From an uncultured Lachnospiraceae bacterium (lineage in GTDB: Bacteria; Bacillota; Clostridia; Lachnospirales; Lachnospiraceae): a DNA stretch of 38,597 nucleotides. The notes beneath the pieces are model-generated. The model did no database searches. It had not been told where the DNA came from and was given only the letters and a program-made list of their open reading frames with translations. The translations under genes and the position numbers were made by a program. Below are positions 17,521 through 26,085 of the stretch, one piece after another (within the stretch, counting starts at the first letter, position 1; the number at the start of each line of letters is the position of its first letter). The stretch is from contig CAKRJH010000019.1 in assembly GCA_934351255.1 (NCBI GenBank), positions 1 through 38,597 of the forward strand, in the 5' to 3' direction.

Positions 17521-18369
17521 TTGAGAAGTATTCATGGAAAAGCAACGACAGGGGAGCAGATCGAGGATGTGATCCTGCGTCATTCTGACCGGGGAATGCC
17601 GGATCTGCGCCCGTATCTCTCAGACCGCTGCTGTCATCTGGCGGCGGCTGAGATCCTGTCCTGGGAGCCGGGATATGTCTTTTTGGTAACCGGATTTTAT
17701 GTCAATGGGTTCGCGGAGACCGACGGCCCGGTGGGAACCGTGGCGTTGGCGCGGGCGATCCGGAAGCTGGGCTATAAGCCGGTGATCCTAAGTGACCGGT
17801 ATTGTGAGGGCTATTTTGAGTTTGAGGATCTGGAGGCGGTGTATCTGGACAGCGCGGGACAAATGAAGGAACTGCTGGAGGAGTATCAGCCGCGGGGGCT
17901 GATCTCGATCGAGCGCTGTGGAAGAAACCGCGAAGGGGTCTATACCAATATGCGGGGCGTGGACATCTCTGCGCATACGGCGCCCTGGGATGAATTGTTT
18001 GTCGCGTGTCAGGGAAGCATTCCGACGATCGGTGTGGGAGACGGTGGCAATGAGATCGGCATGGGAAAGGTCTGTGGCCCGATCCGGCGCAAGCTGTCGG
18101 TGGAGCCATGTGTGATCAGCACGGACATTCTGGTGATCGCTTCAGTGTCCAACTGGGGTGCGTACGGCATCATTGCCGCCCTTGGCGAGATGACCGGGGA
18201 GACGCTGGTACCGGATATCCAGTGGGTGGAGAATTATCTGAAAGTTACCATTAACATTGGCAGTGTAGACGGAGTGACTCAGGAGCATGTCCTGAGTGTA
18301 GACGGAAAAAATATGCGCACGGAGGCGGAGATCCTGGGGGCATTGAAACGCCTGGAACAGGCAGTGTAA
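17521..18369 (+). CDS. DUF4392 / D-glutamate cyclase C-terminal-domain protein (TTG start)
   Basis: 282 residues from TTG 17521, chosen because AAGGAGGTGG (17507-17516) lies at ideal spacing; no ATG is available there. Recognisable DUF4392 features are VTGFYVNGFAETDGPVGTVALARA, the YFEFEDLE region, ISIERCGRN..G.Y.NMRG.DIS, and GVGDGGNEIGMGK followed by ASVSNWGAYG. In the animal D-glutamate cyclase this domain follows DUF1445 in one chain; here the two are separate genes flanking pxpA. I infer a joint function with the 15850 product. Confidence 0.88.
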   Translation: MRSIHGKATTGEQIEDVILRHSDRGMPDLRPYLSDRCCHLAAAEILSWEPGYVFLVTGFYVNGFAETDGPVGTVALARAIRKLGYKPVILSDRYCEGYFEFEDLEAVYLDSAGQMKELLEEYQPRGLISIERCGRNREGVYTNMRGVDISAHTAPWDELFVACQGSIPTIGVGDGGNEIGMGKVCGPIRRKLSVEPCVISTDILVIASVSNWGAYGIIAALGEMTGETLVPDIQWVENYLKVTINIGSVDGVTQEHVLSVDGKNMRTEAEILGALKRLEQAV

Positions 18370-18419
18370 CGGGGAAATAAACGCACTTGTGCAGCAGCCA
18401 CGAAATGGAGGGAATGACG

Positions 18420-19259
18420 ATGAAGACATTAGGATATTACAACGGAACCTTTGGAGAACTTGACGATATGACCATCCCATTTAACGACAGGGTATGCTTT
18501 TTCGGAGATGGTGTGTACGATGCCGGGCCGGCGAGAAATTATCATCTGTTTGCGATCGATGAGCACATTGACCGGTTCTTTAACTCTGCGGGGCTGATGG
18601 ACATTCAGATCCCTGTGACCAAGGCCGAGCTCAGGGACTTGCTGCAGGAGCTGGTGGAGAAGATGGACACCGGGGACAATTTTGTGTACTGGGCCTGTTC
18701 CCGCGGCACGGCGGTCCGCAATCACGTGTACGAGGAGGGGCCGGGCAACCTGTGGGTGATGATCAAACCGGATTCGCTCAATGACTGCACGAAGCCGCTC
18801 AAGTGTGTGACACAGGAGGACAAGAGATTCTTTTACTGCAACTGCAAGACCCTGAATCTGCTGCCGTCGGTGCTGTATGCGCAGAAGGCGCACCGCGCGG
18901 GGGCGGACGAGACGATCTTATACCGGCATGACGGCAGGATTACGGAGTGCGCGCACTGCAACTGCCATATCCTCAAGGATGGCGTAGTCTACACGGCGCC
19001 GACCGACGACCTGATCCTGCCGGGAATTGCCAGGGCGCATCTGGTGCGCATGTGCAAAAAACTGGGGATTCCGGTGAGCGAGACGCCATATTACCTGAAG
19101 GATGTCTGGGAGGCAGATGAGATCATGGTGACTTCTTCCTCCAATGTCTGTATGTTCGTAGAGGAACTGGATGGAAAGCCGGTGGGCGGCAAAGACCGCG
19201 AGACCCTGTTCCGGCTGCGCGATGCCCTTTACCGGGAGATCTGTGAAGCGACAGAGTAG
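18420..19259 (+). CDS. Class IV PLP aminotransferase, D-amino-acid type
   Basis: 279 residues; ATG 18420 follows TGGAGGG. Aminotransferase class IV fold with YYNG.FG near the start, FGDGVYDAGPARN (about residues 31-43), and catalytic Lys143 in NCKTLNLLPSVLYAQKAH, the pattern of D-alanine aminotransferases, then GADETILYRHDGRITEC and LPGIAR. Such enzymes exchange D-alanine/pyruvate with D-glutamate/2-oxoglutarate. The usual G-x-V-T-E-G-S-x-S-N motif reads GRITECAHCNCHI here, so substrate range may differ. Its position next to the D-glutamate cyclase-like genes supports D-glutamate as a substrate, which is inference. Confidence 0.9.
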   Translation: MKTLGYYNGTFGELDDMTIPFNDRVCFFGDGVYDAGPARNYHLFAIDEHIDRFFNSAGLMDIQIPVTKAELRDLLQELVEKMDTGDNFVYWACSRGTAVRNHVYEEGPGNLWVMIKPDSLNDCTKPLKCVTQEDKRFFYCNCKTLNLLPSVLYAQKAHRAGADETILYRHDGRITECAHCNCHILKDGVVYTAPTDDLILPGIARAHLVRMCKKLGIPVSETPYYLKDVWEADEIMVTSSSNVCMFVEELDGKPVGGKDRETLFRLRDALYREICEATE

Positions 19260-19357
19260 CTGCGTTTCTGCGCGCTGTCTGCTGTGGTGCCGGACGGGCG
19301 GCTGTAAAGCATGCAGTCAGGCCGGAGAAAAGAACAGTCAGAAAGGGGTGGATCCGT

Positions 19358-20521
19358 ATGGCATTGACCGTGGGAACATTATACAAAAAGTCGGCGGTCT
19401 ACAAGATGTCCCTGGTAGCGGGACAGTCAGGACTTGCCAATGTGGTAGAGTGGGTTCATATCATTGAGACGGTGCAGGGGGCGGGCTTCCTGCACGGCCA
19501 TGAGCTGGTGATCACGGAGGGTATCCTCGGGGCGGATCCCGGGGAACTTCTGGCGTTTGTGAAGGTGGTGTACCAAAAGGAGGCCAGCGGTCTGATCCTG
19601 AACACCGGAAAATATCTTCTGGATATTCCGGGGGAGGTGCTGGATTTCTGCAATGAGCATCAGTTTCCGCTGTTTACGATCCCGTGGGAAATCCCACTGG
19701 TCGATGTGACCAAATTTTACTATAAGACGATCTTTGAGCAGGAGGCGCACAATGACAGCCTGATCACGATCTTTAAGAACCTTCTGTTTGGGATCGGTGA
19801 GGCGGATGCGCAGATCCGTCAGATGGTGCGCATGGGGATCCCGAGCCAGGCTTCGTTTCAGATCTTGTGCATTTCAACAGACCTTGCCAGGGATACGGAT
19901 CAGTGTATCCACGTGATGGACCGTGTGTCCATGATCTGCCGCAGAACTGCGGCGCGGATTCACGACCAGTTTCTGGCGTTTCATTATCAGGAGGATCAGG
20001 TGGTGGTGCTGGTGGATTACTCGCCGCAGGAGCGCCAGCAGTTCCTGAGCGAACTCGTCAAAAAATTCTCCATGGAAAAAATCCTGGGACATATTTTTAT
20101 GGGGATCAGCGATGAGGTGCGGGGGCTGCGGCAGCAGAGCCAGAATTTTAAGAAGGCACTTTCGGCCTGTGGGATCGCCCGCAAGAAGAAGGAAAATATC
20201 CTGTATTACGATGATCTGGGGCTGTATAAGCTGCTGGTCAATGTAAGCGATCCCCAGGTGACAGAGGAATTTTACCGGGAAACATTCGGCAGGATCGAAG
20301 CCTATGACCGGGAAAACGGGACGAAACTGCTCGAATTTCTGGAGGTCTATATCCGGTGCAACGGCAGTCCGGGGGACGTCAGCGAGTGCTGCTTCATCCA
20401 TCGAAACACCGTCAATAATTATGTCAAACGCATTGAAAAAATACTGGATCTGGATCTGATGAGCTGGGAGGGGAGAGCCAAATTATATGTGGCTTACATG
20501 ATGAAACAGCTTGAGGGCTGA
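19358..20521 (+). CDS. PucR-family transcriptional regulator
   Basis: 387 residues, ATG with AAAGGGG upstream. The N-terminal PucR domain is seen in TVGTLYKKSAVYKMSLVAG and VHIIET...LHGHELVITEG; the C-terminal helix-turn-helix is GDVSECCFIHRNTVNNYVKRIEKILDLDL (about 345-373). The central region is a GGDEF-like PucR fold. Regulators of this family usually sit beside, and sense metabolites for, amino-acid or purine catabolism. It probably controls this operon and the promoter at 20569, near the 14-bp palindrome at 20533; its effector is unknown, with 5-oxoproline, glutamate or serine as candidates. Confidence 0.93.
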   Translation: MALTVGTLYKKSAVYKMSLVAGQSGLANVVEWVHIIETVQGAGFLHGHELVITEGILGADPGELLAFVKVVYQKEASGLILNTGKYLLDIPGEVLDFCNEHQFPLFTIPWEIPLVDVTKFYYKTIFEQEAHNDSLITIFKNLLFGIGEADAQIRQMVRMGIPSQASFQILCISTDLARDTDQCIHVMDRVSMICRRTAARIHDQFLAFHYQEDQVVVLVDYSPQERQQFLSELVKKFSMEKILGHIFMGISDEVRGLRQQSQNFKKALSACGIARKKKENILYYDDLGLYKLLVNVSDPQVTEEFYRETFGRIEAYDRENGTKLLEFLEVYIRCNGSPGDVSECCFIHRNTVNNYVKRIEKILDLDLMSWEGRAKLYVAYMMKQLEG

Positions 20522-20532
20522 GAGAATATGCT

Positions 20533-20546
20533 TGTGCAAATGCACA
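20533..20546. promoter_or_regulatory. Palindromic operator candidate TGTGCA-AA-TGCACA
   Basis: Perfect 6-bp inverted repeat with a 2-bp centre, 22 bp upstream of the -35 box at 20569 and 11 bp after the PucR stop. A likely activator site; the PucR protein is the natural candidate. Confidence 0.6.
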
Positions 20547-20568
20547 TGAATCTGTGGGGATTTGGACA

Positions 20569-20597
20569 TTGTAAATTGAAAAGGGGGGTGGTAATAT
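20569..20597 (+). promoter_or_regulatory. Internal promoter before the kinase-like/transporter genes
   Basis: TTGTAA (20569-20574), 17-bp spacer rich in G, TAATAT (20592-20597). Weak -35 box, as expected for an activated promoter. Predicted start near 20604. Confidence 0.6.
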
Positions 20598-20610
20598 AAC
20601 CCCATCGAGC

Positions 20611-20647
20611 AAAGGAGCTGACAGGTAACACTGTTTGCTCCTTTTTT
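20611..20647 (+). terminator. Terminator/attenuator hairpin between PucR and kinase-like gene
   Basis: AAAGGAGC (20611-20618) pairs with GCTCCTTT (20637-20644), followed by TTT. An overlapping alternative pairing, GAGCAAA (20607-20613) with TTTGCTC (20634-20640), competes with it. Located directly downstream of the 20569 promoter. Confidence 0.75.
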
Positions 20648-20694
20648 GATTTTGTATTCTCAGACTTGCAATTCGCAGAGAGGAGGGAATGAAC

Positions 20695-21315
20695 ATGCAG
20701 AAATATGTCATAACCATTGCCAGAGGATTTGGAAGTGGTGGAAAGGAGATCGCCGTAAAGCTGGGGGAACGGCTTGGCATTCCGGTGTATGAGCAGCAGC
20801 TTCCGAGGATGGCTTCGGAGATGAGTGGCATCAGCGAGAACCTGTTCAATCTGGCGGATGAGCGGATCAATCTTTCCGATAAGCTCAAGGGCCTGCCGTT
20901 CAATTACGTGGTGGAGCCTTCCGACAAACGGTTTACCTCCAACAACAATCTGTTTAACATCCAGAGCGAGATGATCCGCAGCATGGCCAATGAGGAATCG
21001 TTCATTGTCGTCGGAAAATGTGCCGATTACGTCCTGAAGGATTACATCAATGTCGTGAGCTTCTATATCGAGGCTCCGAGGGCAGACTGTGTGGCATCGA
21101 TCACCAAGAAGCTGGGAGTCACGGAGGCCGAGGCACACCGGCTGATCGAGAAGACCGACAAGTACCGGGCGGCGTATTACAAATATTATACGCAGGGTAA
21201 TTACTGGACCAACCCGGTCAACTATGACATGACACTCAACAGCGCAAGGGTCGGCAGAGACCGATGCGTGGATGTCATGGAGAGATATGTCAAAGATAAA
21301 TTCAGTCTGCATTAA
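20695..21315 (+). CDS. Cytidylate kinase-like P-loop protein
   Basis: 206 residues from ATG 20695, which is 8 nt after AGGAGG (20681-20686); ATG 20689 is too close. The P-loop is degenerate, GFGSGGKEIA, with Glu where kinases have Ser or Thr, as is common in this family (PF13189 type). A second conserved block is VVGKCADYVLKD. The C-terminal half has the lid-like K..E..RAAYYKYYTQGNYW. True CMP kinase activity is doubtful; members occur beside transporters and regulators. It sits first in the segment that carries the importer, 53 bp before the binding protein. Confidence 0.85.
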   Translation: MQKYVITIARGFGSGGKEIAVKLGERLGIPVYEQQLPRMASEMSGISENLFNLADERINLSDKLKGLPFNYVVEPSDKRFTSNNNLFNIQSEMIRSMANEESFIVVGKCADYVLKDYINVVSFYIEAPRADCVASITKKLGVTEAEAHRLIEKTDKYRAAYYKYYTQGNYWTNPVNYDMTLNSARVGRDRCVDVMERYVKDKFSLH

Positions 21316-21367
21316 GACTTAATTTATAGAGCAAGCAAAACAAACACCTATAAAGGAGGAATTGCTT

Positions 21368-22564
21368 ATGATGAAGAGAAAAATGAGTAAAGTGATTGCA
21401 GCAGCCATGGCCATGGCCATGACCATGACGACTCTGACAGGATGTGGATCCGGCGGCGGAACGGAGCCGGAGAAAGTTGATGTGGAAGGAAGTGTGGGTA
21501 CGATCTCCATTGCAGGTATCGCACCGCTGACAGGTTCCCTGGCGAGCTGGGGTAAAGGAGCTGTCAATGGATACAATCTGGCGATCAAGGAGGTCAATGA
21601 GGCTGGCGGTGTAACCATCGGCGGAAAGGTATACACATTGGATTCCGCAGTGTTTGCCGATGATAAGTCTGATGCGACAGAGGCAGCCAGTGCTTACAAC
21701 AACTGTTCTTCCTATGATATCAGCGCCGTGATCGGCTCCTGTTCTTCAAGTTGTACCTTATCCTTTGTCGATGCGGCACAGAAGGCAGGCATGTTAGTCA
21801 TCACCCCATATTCGACAAATGCGACAATCTGTAAGACCGGCGATTACATCTTCCGTGAGTGCTTCTCTGATGCCAATCAGGGACCAACCCTTGCCAAACT
21901 TGCGACCGAGGAGTTCAAGGCAAAGAACATCGCGATCATCGCGGCAGAGGACTCTGACTACTGTGCAGGTCTTGCTGAGGCCATGGAGGGAGCTCTTGGC
22001 AGTATGAGTGGCATTACCTACAAGCATTATGGATGTGTGACGACAGATACCGATTACACTGCGCAGATCTCCAAGGCGATCGAGCAGGGCGCAGAGGTTA
22101 TGATCTATCCAAACAACTATGATACCGTGCCGAACTTCGTATCACAGGCCAGAGATGCCGGATTTGACGGTCCGATCCTTGGCGGCGATGCCTGGGATGG
22201 TACCGATGTGACCGGCTATGAGAGCAAGTTTGACAATACCTACTATCTGGCTCATCTGGATCTGTCCGCAGATACCGATGCGGTAACCAGTTATGTAAAA
22301 GCCTACAAGGATGCCTATGGTGAGGATGGTCTGAATGCCGTATCTTCCCTGTATTACGACTCTGTCAAGATGCTTGTTCAGGCGATGGAGGAGGCAGATT
22401 CTTCCAAGCCGGAGGATATCAAGGATGCGCTTCTTAAGACAACCTACGAATCCATGGGTGGAACCATTACCTATGATGAGAATGGTGATGCGATCAAGCC
22501 ATTTACCATTGAGACCTTTGAAGATGGTTCCCTGAAATACTATGGAAGTTTCCAGAGTGAGTAA
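21368..22564 (+). CDS. ABC importer substrate-binding lipoprotein (branched-chain amino acid type)
   Basis: 398 residues from ATG 21368 (AAAGGAGG 8 nt upstream). Lipoprotein signal with lipobox LTGC, Cys26 lipidated, then a Gly-rich linker. Type I periplasmic-binding fold of the LivJ/LivK family: GIAPLTGSLASWGKGAVNGYNLAIKEVNEAGG, ADDKSD..EA, VIGSCSSSCTLSF, ITPYSTNATI, GGDAWDG. It delivers the substrate to the permeases that follow. The operon context hints at glutamate, 5-oxoproline, serine or D-amino acids rather than leucine, but specificity cannot be read from sequence. Confidence 0.95.
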   Translation: MMKRKMSKVIAAAMAMAMTMTTLTGCGSGGGTEPEKVDVEGSVGTISIAGIAPLTGSLASWGKGAVNGYNLAIKEVNEAGGVTIGGKVYTLDSAVFADDKSDATEAASAYNNCSSYDISAVIGSCSSSCTLSFVDAAQKAGMLVITPYSTNATICKTGDYIFRECFSDANQGPTLAKLATEEFKAKNIAIIAAEDSDYCAGLAEAMEGALGSMSGITYKHYGCVTTDTDYTAQISKAIEQGAEVMIYPNNYDTVPNFVSQARDAGFDGPILGGDAWDGTDVTGYESKFDNTYYLAHLDLSADTDAVTSYVKAYKDAYGEDGLNAVSSLYYDSVKMLVQAMEEADSSKPEDIKDALLKTTYESMGGTITYDENGDAIKPFTIETFEDGSLKYYGSFQSE

Positions 22565-22597
22565 GCATTCTATTGATCGAAATGGAGATGAGGGCAT

Positions 22598-23485
22598 ATG
22601 GCAAAATTCATACAAAGTCTGGCAAATGGATTGAATCTTGGATCCATCTACGCGCTGACCGCTCTCGGATACACCATGGTTTACGGTATCATCCGTATGA
22701 TCAACTTTGCACACGGTGACTTCATTATGGTAGGTGGTTTTACCCTGTTTTACCTGATCCCCGTCATGACGACGCTGGGACTGCCTGCCTGGTTTTCCGT
22801 GTTTGCTGCGATCATCGTATGTGTATTCGTCGGTGTATTTACGGAGCAGGTAGCTTACAAACCGGTGAGAGGACAGGGTTCCACCACCGCATTGATCACA
22901 GCACTGGGCATGAGCCTGGTGCTGGAAAATGGAGCATTGGTCCTGTTTGGATCTGCTCCGAGAAATGTACCTCCGATGTTTCGCCTCTCTGAGGTGAAAC
23001 TGGGGAGTGTCACAATACCGGGAACGACCATCCTGACACTGGTCATCGGTATTGTCATGATGGTTCTGCTGACGCTGTTTATCAAATACACCAAGATCGG
23101 TAAGGCGATGAGAGCCGTGCCGGAAGACAAGATTGCTTCCACTCTGGTCGGAATCAATGTCAACCGGATCATCACGATCACATTTGCGATCGGTTCCGGT
23201 CTGGCGGCGGTAGCTTCCATGATGTACTGTACCTCCTATGTAAGCATTAAAAATGAGCTGGGTATCACGCTTGGTCTGAAAGCGTTTGTGGCAGCAGTCC
23301 TGGGAGGTATCGGCAGTGTACCCGGAGCGATGATCGGAGGCCTCCTGCTTGGTATTATCGAGATCATGGTTAAGGTATATATGCTTCCGGGAACCTATGA
23401 GGCAGTGACGTATCTGTTGTTGATCGTTGTTCTTTTGATCAAACCGACCGGCTTGATGGGGAAGAACATCCGCGAGAAAGTTTGA
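22598..23485 (+). CDS. livH: Branched-chain amino acid-type ABC permease LivH
   Basis: 295 residues, about eight membrane helices. Characteristic LivH segments: NGLNLGSIYALTALGYTMVYGIIRMINFAHGD at the N-terminus, KAMRAVPEDKIASTLVGINVNRII in the cytoplasmic loop contacted by the ATPases (EAA-like), and GLKAFVAAVLGGIGSVPGAMIGGLLLG near the C-terminus. Start ATG with GGAGATGAGGG upstream. Located 33 bp after the binding protein; forms the channel with LivM. Confidence 0.95.
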   Translation: MAKFIQSLANGLNLGSIYALTALGYTMVYGIIRMINFAHGDFIMVGGFTLFYLIPVMTTLGLPAWFSVFAAIIVCVFVGVFTEQVAYKPVRGQGSTTALITALGMSLVLENGALVLFGSAPRNVPPMFRLSEVKLGSVTIPGTTILTLVIGIVMMVLLTLFIKYTKIGKAMRAVPEDKIASTLVGINVNRIITITFAIGSGLAAVASMMYCTSYVSIKNELGITLGLKAFVAAVLGGIGSVPGAMIGGLLLGIIEIMVKVYMLPGTYEAVTYLLLIVVLLIKPTGLMGKNIREKV

Positions 23486-23504
23486 TGGAAAGGATGTGTT
23501 CACT

Positions 23505-24548
23505 ATGCCAAAGAGATTAAAGAAAAGCTATCTGGTCACCTTCGTGGGGATCGTCGCGGTATATCTTCTGCTGTGTCTGCTGTTTGACACGGGGCTGGCA
23601 GGAAGAAAATCCGCCTATTTCAATGGACTTCTGGTCGTGGGAATGTTCTACACCATCGTGGTGTGTTCCCTGAACCTGCTGACCGGCTACATGGGTGAGT
23701 TTTCCCTGGGTCATGCGGGATTCATGTCGATCGGAGCCTATGTTTCGGCGATCGTGACGACATTGATCTGTGAGAGGGTGGATCTTCCGGATATCGGGAT
23801 CTATCTGATCGCCGTGATCGTGGGAGGTGTGGCAGCAGGCATTGTCGGAGTGCTGGTAGGAATTCCGGCACTGAGGCTTTCGGGAGATTACCTGTGTATC
23901 GTCACCGTGGCGGTGGCGGAGATCGTCCGCGTGGTTCTCTCCAACTTCGGAATCAAGGCGATCACAGGAGATGCGACATTCGGCAAGAGCTTTGCCGGCA
24001 TCGCCAGAGTTTCGGATTATCATTATGTGTATGTGACGATGATCATCTGTATCGTCATTATGTACTGTTACATACGTTCAAGGTATGGACGCGCACTGAT
24101 CTCGATCCGTGAGGACAGGATCGCAGCGACTGCGTCCGGAATCAATGTCACAAAGACCAAGGTTCTGACCTTTACGCTCTCCGCGTTCTTTGCAGGGGTG
24201 GCGGGTGCGATCTACGCGCACTACATCACGACACTGGTTCCTACCTATTTCAATTTCTCCAAATCCTCTGAGTTTCTGGCAATCGTTATTCTGGGTGGAA
24301 GCGGTTCCATGACAGGATCCATCGTGGCAGCTCCGATCTTATCAGCATTGCCGCAGTTGATCTCCTATGTACAGCCGGCATTTGCCAGCTATCGTATGCT
24401 GATCTATGCAGTGATCCTGGTGGTGGTCATGATCTTTAAGCCAACCGGTCTGTTCGGCGGCCGTGAATTCTCATTGTACAAACTCATTGAGAAGATCACA
24501 CACAAGGGAAATGCCGCAAAACCTGCCATACAGGAGAATGAGGGGTGA
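23505..24548 (+). CDS. livM: Branched-chain amino acid-type ABC permease LivM
   Basis: 347 residues from ATG 23505, with GGAAAGGA 10 nt upstream; GTG 23496 is too near. Membrane protein with the LivM hallmark NLLTGYMGEFSLGHAGFMSIGAY, the loop GRALISIREDRIAATASGINV, and FLAIVILGGSGSMTGSIVAAP. Its stop overlaps the first possible codons of livG (24545-24548), indicating translational coupling. Partner of LivH. Confidence 0.95.
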   Translation: MPKRLKKSYLVTFVGIVAVYLLLCLLFDTGLAGRKSAYFNGLLVVGMFYTIVVCSLNLLTGYMGEFSLGHAGFMSIGAYVSAIVTTLICERVDLPDIGIYLIAVIVGGVAAGIVGVLVGIPALRLSGDYLCIVTVAVAEIVRVVLSNFGIKAITGDATFGKSFAGIARVSDYHYVYVTMIICIVIMYCYIRSRYGRALISIREDRIAATASGINVTKTKVLTFTLSAFFAGVAGAIYAHYITTLVPTYFNFSKSSEFLAIVILGGSGSMTGSIVAAPILSALPQLISYVQPAFASYRMLIYAVILVVVMIFKPTGLFGGREFSLYKLIEKITHKGNAAKPAIQENEG

Positions 24549-24553
24549 TGATT

Positions 24554-25339
24554 ATGGAAAAGACAAGAGAGACAGTACTTGAGACCAAGGGACTGGGAAT
24601 CCAGTTCGGCGGATTAAAGGCCGTAAATGATGTGAACTTTCATATTGACAAGGGGGAACTGATCGGTCTGATCGGGCCCAATGGTGCCGGAAAGACGACG
24701 ATCTTCAACCTGATCACCGGCATCTACATGCCGACATCGGGAAGTTATTTTCTGTGCGGCAAGCGGATGAACGGCATGAAAACCCACCAGGTGGTACATG
24801 CAGGGATCGCGAGAACATTCCAGAATATCCGGTTGTTTAAGAAGATGACCGTGCTGGACAATGTGCGTGTGGCGATGAATAAGGACATGAAAGCCAATCT
24901 GCTGCAGTCCATTTTCCGGACACCGGCATTCTGGAAGGAAGAGAAGGAGACGACGAAGCGGGCCATGGAACTGCTGTCCCTGTTCCATCTGGAGGAGTTT
25001 GCCGATCAGTACGCTGAGAATCTTCCTTATGGAAAGCAGAGACTGCTGGAGATTGCCAGAGCATTGGCCACGAATATGAAGCTGCTGCTTCTGGATGAGC
25101 CGGCAGCCGGCATGAACCCGACCGAGACGGCGGAGCTTAAGGATTCCATCAAGATGCTGCGCGAGAAATTCCAGATCCCGATCCTTTTGATCGAGCATGA
25201 TATGAGTCTGGTCATGAGCATCTGCGAGAGGATCTATGTGCTGAACTTCGGGGAGATCCTGGCTTCGGGCACGCCGGAGGAGATCGCCTCCAACAAGCAG
25301 GTGATCGAGGCATATCTGGGCAAGGAAGATGACGACTAA
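24554..25339 (+). CDS. livG: ABC importer ATP-binding protein LivG
   Basis: 261 residues from ATG 24554, 8 nt after GAGGGG; GTG 24545 and ATG 24548 in the same frame are alternatives. Walker A GPNGAGKTT, Q-loop region ARTFQNIRLFKKMTVLDNV, the LivG-type signature LPYGKQRLLEIARAL instead of LSGGQ, Walker B LLLLDEPAAGMNP and switch His in LIEHDMSLV. One of two ATPases that power the LivHM channel. Confidence 0.95.
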   Translation: MEKTRETVLETKGLGIQFGGLKAVNDVNFHIDKGELIGLIGPNGAGKTTIFNLITGIYMPTSGSYFLCGKRMNGMKTHQVVHAGIARTFQNIRLFKKMTVLDNVRVAMNKDMKANLLQSIFRTPAFWKEEKETTKRAMELLSLFHLEEFADQYAENLPYGKQRLLEIARALATNMKLLLLDEPAAGMNPTETAELKDSIKMLREKFQIPILLIEHDMSLVMSICERIYVLNFGEILASGTPEEIASNKQVIEAYLGKEDDD

Positions 25340-25353
25340 GGAGGTGAGGTCCC

Positions 25354-26064
25354 ATGCTGAAGGTGGAAAAATTAAATGTACATTACGGTGTGATCCATGC
25401 GATTGAAGATGTGGATCTGGAGGTTCATGATGGGGAGATCGTTACGCTGATCGGTGCCAATGGTGCCGGCAAGACCACGATCCTGCATACGTTGACCGGT
25501 CTGAAAAAGGCAACCAGCGGAACGGTCACCTTTGACGATGTCAATCTCTTGAAAGAGGATCCCAGCAAGATCGTGACCCACGGTGTGGCACATGTGCCGG
25601 AGGGGCGTCACATTTTTGTGGATATGACGGTCCGCGAGAATCTGGAGATGGGTGCCTATATGTATAAGAGGAAAGACAAGGATCTGATCGCGGCGAGGAT
25701 GGACGATGTGTTTGCCAAATTCCCGAGACTGAAGGAACGTCAGAACCAGCTCGCCGGAACATTTTCCGGTGGTGAGCAGCAGATGCTGGCGGTGGGACGT
25801 GCGCTGATGTCGGATCCCAAGATCATACTGATGGATGAGCCGTCCATGGGACTTTCTCCTCTGCTTGTGCAGGAAGTATTTGACATTATCAAGGAAGTAA
25901 ACCAGCAGGGAATCACGATCCTTCTGGTGGAGCAGAACGCGAAGATGGCCTTGAAGGTGGCGTCCAGAGCCTATGTGCTGGAGACCGGTAAGATCAAACT
26001 TTCGGGGGATGCCAGGGAACTTCTGGACAATGACGAGGTCAAGAAGGCATATTTGGGAAGTTAA
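25354..26064 (+). CDS. livF: ABC importer ATP-binding protein LivF
   Basis: 236 residues, ATG with AAGGAGGTGAG upstream, 14 bp after livG. Walker A GANGAGKTT, VPEGRHIFVDMTVRENLEMGAY, signature FSGGEQQMLAVGRAL, Walker B ILMDEPSMGLSP, and switch region LLVEQNAKMAL, where Gln replaces the usual His as is typical for LivF. Completes the importer. Confidence 0.95.
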   Translation: MLKVEKLNVHYGVIHAIEDVDLEVHDGEIVTLIGANGAGKTTILHTLTGLKKATSGTVTFDDVNLLKEDPSKIVTHGVAHVPEGRHIFVDMTVRENLEMGAYMYKRKDKDLIAARMDDVFAKFPRLKERQNQLAGTFSGGEQQMLAVGRALMSDPKIILMDEPSMGLSPLLVQEVFDIIKEVNQQGITILLVEQNAKMALKVASRAYVLETGKIKLSGDARELLDNDEVKKAYLGS

Positions 26065-26085
26065 TATAGGGAAGGAACGGAGCGT

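Noticed and set aside
22142..23503. Long minus-strand open frames opposite the Liv genes, and similar frames elsewhere
   Set aside because: They lie opposite well-identified genes, are rich in His, Gln and Arg with no family pattern, and have no ribosome sites.
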